Shown: piece after piece, positions 8,379 through 10,205 of the stretch
How the letters are laid out: each line of letters begins with the position of its first letter
Numbering within the stretch: position 1 is the first letter of the stretch
NCBI GenBank assembly: GCA_009784635.1
Contig: WRBG01000057.1
Span: 1 to 10,205 of the forward strand
Reading direction: 5' to 3'
From: Bacteroidales bacterium
GTDB taxonomy: Bacteria; Bacteroidota; Bacteroidia; Bacteroidales; UBA932
DNA: 10,205 nucleotides
Notes under the pieces: generated by a model
What the model saw: the letters and a program-made list of their open reading frames with translations, nothing else
The model's database searches: none
What the model was told of the DNA's origin: nothing
Position numbers and translations under genes: made by a program

Positions 8379-9350
8379 ATGGAAGACATTACCGTATTTT
8401 TTTTGTGGACGGGGATATCCTTTGTAGGTCTGTTGATTCTGCTGTGGTTTTTTCCGGTTACCCTCTGGTTTCAAGCCTTGATTTCCGGAGTGCGCATCTC
8501 TTTGATACAACTTGTATTGATGCGTTGGCGGAAGGTTCCTCCCGGAACCATTGTAATGGCAATGATTACCGGAACCAAAGCCGGACTTAAATTAGATGCC
8601 AACAGTTTAGAAGCCCACTATTTGGCCAAGGGGAATGTAGGCAAAGTAGTAAACGCCTTAATATCTGCCGATAAGGCCAATATCTCTTTGGATTTTAAAA
8701 TGGCCGCCGCCATTGACTTGGCCGGACGCGACGTGTTTGAAGCCGTACAAATGTCGGTGAACCCTAAAGTTATTAATACACCGCCTGTTACGGCTGTGGC
8801 CAAGGATGGGATTCAGCTCATTGCCAAAGCCCGTGTAACGGTTCGCGCCAATATTAAACAATTGGTGGGAGGCGCCGGAGAAGAAACGGTATTGGCTCGT
8901 GTAGGTGAGGGAATCGTGTCGAGTATCGGTTCTGCAGCCTCGCACAAATCGGTATTGGAAAACCCCGACTCTATTTCAAAAGTAGTGTTAAATAAAGGTT
9001 TGGACTCAGGCACCGCCTTTGAGATTCTCTCCATTGACATTGCCGACATTGATATTGGACGCAATATTGGCGCCGCCCTTCAGATGGACCAAGCCAATGC
9101 CGACAAAAATATTGCCCAAGCCCGGGCCGAAGAAAAACGCGCCATGGCCGTTGCCTTGGAGCAGGAAATGAAAGCCAAAGCACAGGAAGCCCGCGCCAAA
9201 GTAATCGAGGCCGAAGTGGAGATTCCTTTAGCCATGGCCGAAGCTTTCCGCAGCGGCAACTTAGGCATTATGGATTATTACAAGATGCGTAATATTCAGG
9301 CAGATACAGATATGCGCGAGCAGATTGCCAAACCTGCACCCAAAAAGTAG
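8379..9350 (+). CDS. floA: Flotillin-like protein FloA
   Basis: This 323-residue protein matches the FloA family (Bacillus YqfA, UPF0365) in length and motifs. An N-terminal hydrophobic region of about 5-48 anchors it in the cytoplasmic membrane, possibly as a hairpin. The SPFH/PHB-type domain runs about 55-225 and includes ITGTKAGLKLDANSLEAHYLA, ISLDFKMAAAIDLAGRDV and the highly conserved ANIKQLVGGAGEETVLARVG region at 157-176. An alanine/glutamate-rich coiled coil at about 238-285 (QARAEEKRAMAVALEQEMKA) drives oligomerisation. A conserved tail, GNLGIMDYYKMRNIQADT, follows at about 293-310. Family members form membrane foci and affect fluidity and the assembly of membrane complexes. It lies 29 nt after nfeD and is probably the second gene of that operon. 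The gene is complete with no anomalies. Confidence 0.95.
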   Translation: MEDITVFFLWTGISFVGLLILLWFFPVTLWFQALISGVRISLIQLVLMRWRKVPPGTIVMAMITGTKAGLKLDANSLEAHYLAKGNVGKVVNALISADKANISLDFKMAAAIDLAGRDVFEAVQMSVNPKVINTPPVTAVAKDGIQLIAKARVTVRANIKQLVGGAGEETVLARVGEGIVSSIGSAASHKSVLENPDSISKVVLNKGLDSGTAFEILSIDIADIDIGRNIGAALQMDQANADKNIAQARAEEKRAMAVALEQEMKAKAQEARAKVIEAEVEIPLAMAEAFRSGNLGIMDYYKMRNIQADTDMREQIAKPAPKK

Positions 9351-9351
9351 G

Positions 9352-9381
9352 TTGCAAATAGCCAAATAATGCATACCTTTG
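9352..9381 (+). promoter_or_regulatory. Promoter for tRNA-Ser
   Basis: TTG at 9352-9354, a 19-nt spacer and TACCTTTG at 9374-9381 give a perfect match to the Bacteroidota promoter consensus TTG-N19-TAnnTTTG. The tRNA begins 9 nt after the -7 box, so the 5' leader would be only a few nucleotides. The -33 element starts 1 nt after the floA stop codon. Confidence 0.75.
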
Positions 9382-9390
9382 TCCCCCCAC

Positions 9391-9477
9391 GGTGAGGTGG
9401 GTGAGTGGCTGAAACCACCAGTTTGCTAAACTGACGTACGGGAAACTGTACCGGGGGTTCGAATCCCCCCCTCACCG
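9391..9477 (+). tRNA. tRNA-Ser (anticodon GCU)
   Basis: This is an 87-nt class II tRNA. The acceptor stem is GGUGAGG/CCUCACC with discriminator G73, as in bacterial tRNA-Ser. The anticodon GCU (9425-9427) sits in the loop UUGCUAA and reads AGC/AGU serine codons. The long variable arm forms a 6-bp stem (9436-9441 with 9446-9451, one G-U pair) closed by a GAAA tetraloop. The T arm is GGGGG-UUCGAAU-CCCCC. The first anticodon stem position is a C27-A43 mismatch while the next four pairs are intact. CCA is not encoded. A strong promoter lies directly upstream. Confidence 0.96.
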
Positions 9478-9492
9478 CAACAAAAAGTCAAT

Positions 9493-9507
9493 GCTCGCAG
9501 AGCGAGC
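9493..9507. repeat. Short perfect hairpin 3' of tRNA-Ser
   Basis: GCTCGC and GCGAGC form a 6-bp perfect inverted repeat with an AGA loop, starting 16 nt after the tRNA-Ser 3' end. There is no T-run after it on the plus strand, and on the minus strand only an interrupted one. It could stop or trim the tRNA transcript, but it is not a classical intrinsic terminator. Chance is also possible. Confidence 0.4.
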
Positions 9508-9530
9508 AAAAGTTAAAGCAAAAATCTAAA

Positions 9531-9725
9531 CAAGAACTTGTTCTTAACGCTGCTGTAAAAGTGTCCGCCACTCAGAGGGCGATACTTGAGTCGCTCGGCG
9601 GTAGCGGCAAAATGACCGCCAAGGATATAGTAAGCAACATTGGAAAGGATACAGTCACCATAGAACGCGCCATCAAAAAGGGGGAAGGACTACTGACGCG
9701 GGTCGGCTCCGACAAGACGGGCTAA
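9531..9725 (+). pseudogene. Remnant: C-terminal winged-helix tail of an AlbA_2/Schlafen-type ATP-binding regulator
   Basis: The frame from 9531 reads QELVLNAAVKVSATQRAILE, then MTAKDIVSNIGKDTVTIERA, then GLLTRVGSDKTG and a TAA at 9723. This is the pattern of the DNA-binding winged helix that ends many putative ATP-binding transcriptional regulators with an N-terminal AlbA_2 domain: a helix, a TAKEL-like helix, a recognition helix, then a wing ending GSxKTG(Y/H)W. Nothing of the AlbA_2 or ATPase part is present. No ATG opens the frame before 9612. The stretch between the recognition helix and GLL (KKGEGLL) seems two or three residues short, and the protein stops before the usual YW ending. I infer a dead gene fragment left beside tRNA-Ser. 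A short expressed peptide from ATG 9612 (37 residues) or GTG 9561 cannot be excluded. The family assignment is from memory of the motif pattern and is moderately sure. Confidence 0.6.
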
Positions 9726-9730
9726 GAGAA

Positions 9731-9868
9731 GCCACCCTGTAAAATGGCACATTTTTATTGCGACGATCCTAATATTCCTGCTTAGAAAGTTAAACAGACT
9801 GTGAGATACCTTATTAGAGCTAGCCAAGAACAACGATAATGAAGCGATGTTAATTTTAGGAGGGTGGC
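9731..9868. repeat. Imperfect inverted repeat bracketing 9746-9852
   Basis: GCCACCCT at 9731-9738 and its exact complement AGGGTGGC at 9861-9868 form an 8-bp inverted repeat. It extends inward over TAAAAT/ATTTTA with a one-base offset, giving arms of about 15 and 16 nt (9731-9745 and 9853-9868). The right arm overlaps the Sel1-repeat remnant. It may be the edge of a small decayed element or a coincidence; no flanking duplication was recognised. Confidence 0.3.
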
Positions 9869-9941
9869 ATTATGATTAGTATAGGCGTTAAGCCAAGATT
9901 ACGAGGAAGCAATCAAATGGTATGAAAAAGCTCCAGAAAAA
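9805..9941 (+). pseudogene. Remnant of a Sel1/TPR-repeat protein, frameshifted
   Basis: Two adjacent pieces in different frames rebuild part of a Sel1-like repeat. The first, 9805-9876, reads DTLLELAKNNDNEAMLILGG then WHYD and ends at TAG (9877-9879). The second, 9891-9941 in the next frame, reads SQDYEEAIKWYEKAPEK. Joined, they give the familiar order of a Sel1 repeat: a GNxEAMxxLGxxYxxG-like helix, a GVSQDY turn, and the EEAIKWYEKAA helix. The junction 9874-9891 (gattag...gttaagc) holds a stop and small indels. There is a TGA directly before the first piece and no start codon. It is therefore a broken internal fragment and not a gene. Sel1 proteins are protein-interaction scaffolds; nothing more specific can be said. 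Confidence 0.7.
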
Positions 9942-9963
9942 TCAATGATTTCGGTTCTTTGTG

Positions 9964-9971
9964 TACTTTTG
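9964..9971 (+). promoter_or_regulatory. Bacteroidota-type -7 box for the lipoprotein gene
   Basis: TACTTTTG matches TAnnTTTG exactly and lies 22 nt before the ATG at 9994. A TTG at the expected -33 spacing is not seen. The octamer is identical to the one at 5920-5927. The box begins within 25 nt of the end of the Sel1 remnant, so the remnant stops where the live gene's promoter begins. Confidence 0.5.
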
Positions 9972-9993
9972 TGCAAATTTTTTAACCAAACCT

Positions 9994-10205
9994 ATGAAAC
10001 GCACTCTATTCTTTCTAACTTTAAGCATGTGGCTTATAGGCTGCACGCCTTTGGACAGCATCGACATTGAGGACGTTTGGTATCGTGTCTTGGACGAAAA
10101 CTATGTGGATTTTTCCATGGCCGGACGGTTTGACCCCGCATTGGGCGACCGTTCAAAGTATTTCTTTTTTGTGGATAAGAGCCTGCTTATTAGAGTCACC
10201 GCGAT
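9994..10205 (+). CDS. Putative lipoprotein (3' end outside window)
   Basis: The ATG at 9994 opens a frame that runs to the window edge (70 full codons). The start reads MKRTLFFLTLSMWLIGC: two basic residues, a hydrophobic stretch and a lipobox LIGC, so C17 is the probable lipidated residue after signal peptidase II cleavage. The mature part begins CTPLDSIDIEDVWYRVLDEN, is acidic, and continues with alternating aromatic and hydrophobic residues (YFFFVDKSLLIRV) that suggest beta strands. No acidic cluster follows the cysteine immediately, so surface export in the Bacteroidota manner is not clearly indicated. I do not recognise the family. The signal peptide and the promoter just upstream support this start. 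Confidence 0.8.
   Translation, partial: MKRTLFFLTLSMWLIGCTPLDSIDIEDVWYRVLDENYVDFSMAGRFDPALGDRSKYFFFVDKSLLIRVTA

Noticed and set aside
8330..8590. Plus-strand frame spanning the nfeD/floA junction
   Set aside because: It overlaps the start of floA in another frame, lacks a recognisable domain, and both real genes are complete without it.
9391..9477. tRNA-Ser 3' end as an att core with a second copy downstream
   Set aside because: I looked for the T-arm/acceptor sequence again up to 10205 and found no repeat, so no attL/attR pair can be claimed.
9491..9529. Short frame MLAERAKVKAKI after tRNA-Ser
   Set aside because: It is twelve codons only, overlaps the hairpin at 9493-9507, and has no homology or start signal to support it.
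9532..9545. Palindrome AAGAAC-TT-GTTCTT as a possible operator
   Set aside because: It lies inside the winged-helix remnant's coding sequence (QELVLN) and no nearby promoter would use it.

Overview
The window looks like a chromosomal stretch from a member of the Bacteroidota. Four things point there: SecD and SecF fused into one protein of about 1000 residues; promoters of the form TTG-N19-TAnnTTTG in place of TTGACA/TATAAT; little Shine-Dalgarno signal before the genes; and a secreted protein with PD40 propeller repeats. A class or genus cannot be fixed from this sequence alone.

Layout, left to right. Positions 2-2641 (+) hold the C-terminal three quarters of dnaE, the replicative DNA polymerase III alpha subunit; its PHP end lies outside the window. 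A short gap separates it from a convergent minus-strand unit: secDF (5836 to 2807), followed after only 6 nt by tRNA-Pro(UGG) (2800 to 2727). A compact 109-nt divergent promoter region (5837-5945) separates secDF from a plus-strand gene for an exported protein with a TPR-like N-terminus, PD40 repeats, a helical middle and two SPOR-like C-terminal repeats (5946-7814). Next come a short NfeD protein (7873-8349) and the flotillin-like protein FloA (8379-9350), a conserved membrane pair with its own promoter upstream. tRNA-Ser(GCU) (9391-9477) follows behind a near-ideal promoter.

The 516 nt between tRNA-Ser and the last gene (9478-9993) hold no intact gene but contain two recognisable dead fragments. 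One is the winged-helix tail of a protein resembling the AlbA_2/Schlafen-type ATP-binding regulators (9531-9725). The other is a frameshifted piece of a Sel1-repeat protein (9805-9941). This is the only accessory-looking part of the window and reads as the scar of DNA acquired next to a tRNA gene and then lost. The window ends inside a lipoprotein gene (from 9994) of unknown function.

Most of the window is housekeeping: replication, membrane protein secretion, membrane organisation and tRNA. I see no complete new defence or mobile system. The items most worth a second look are the tRNA-Ser scar, the tight secDF/tRNA-Pro junction, the divergent promoter pair, and the unusual PD40 plus SPOR-like protein.
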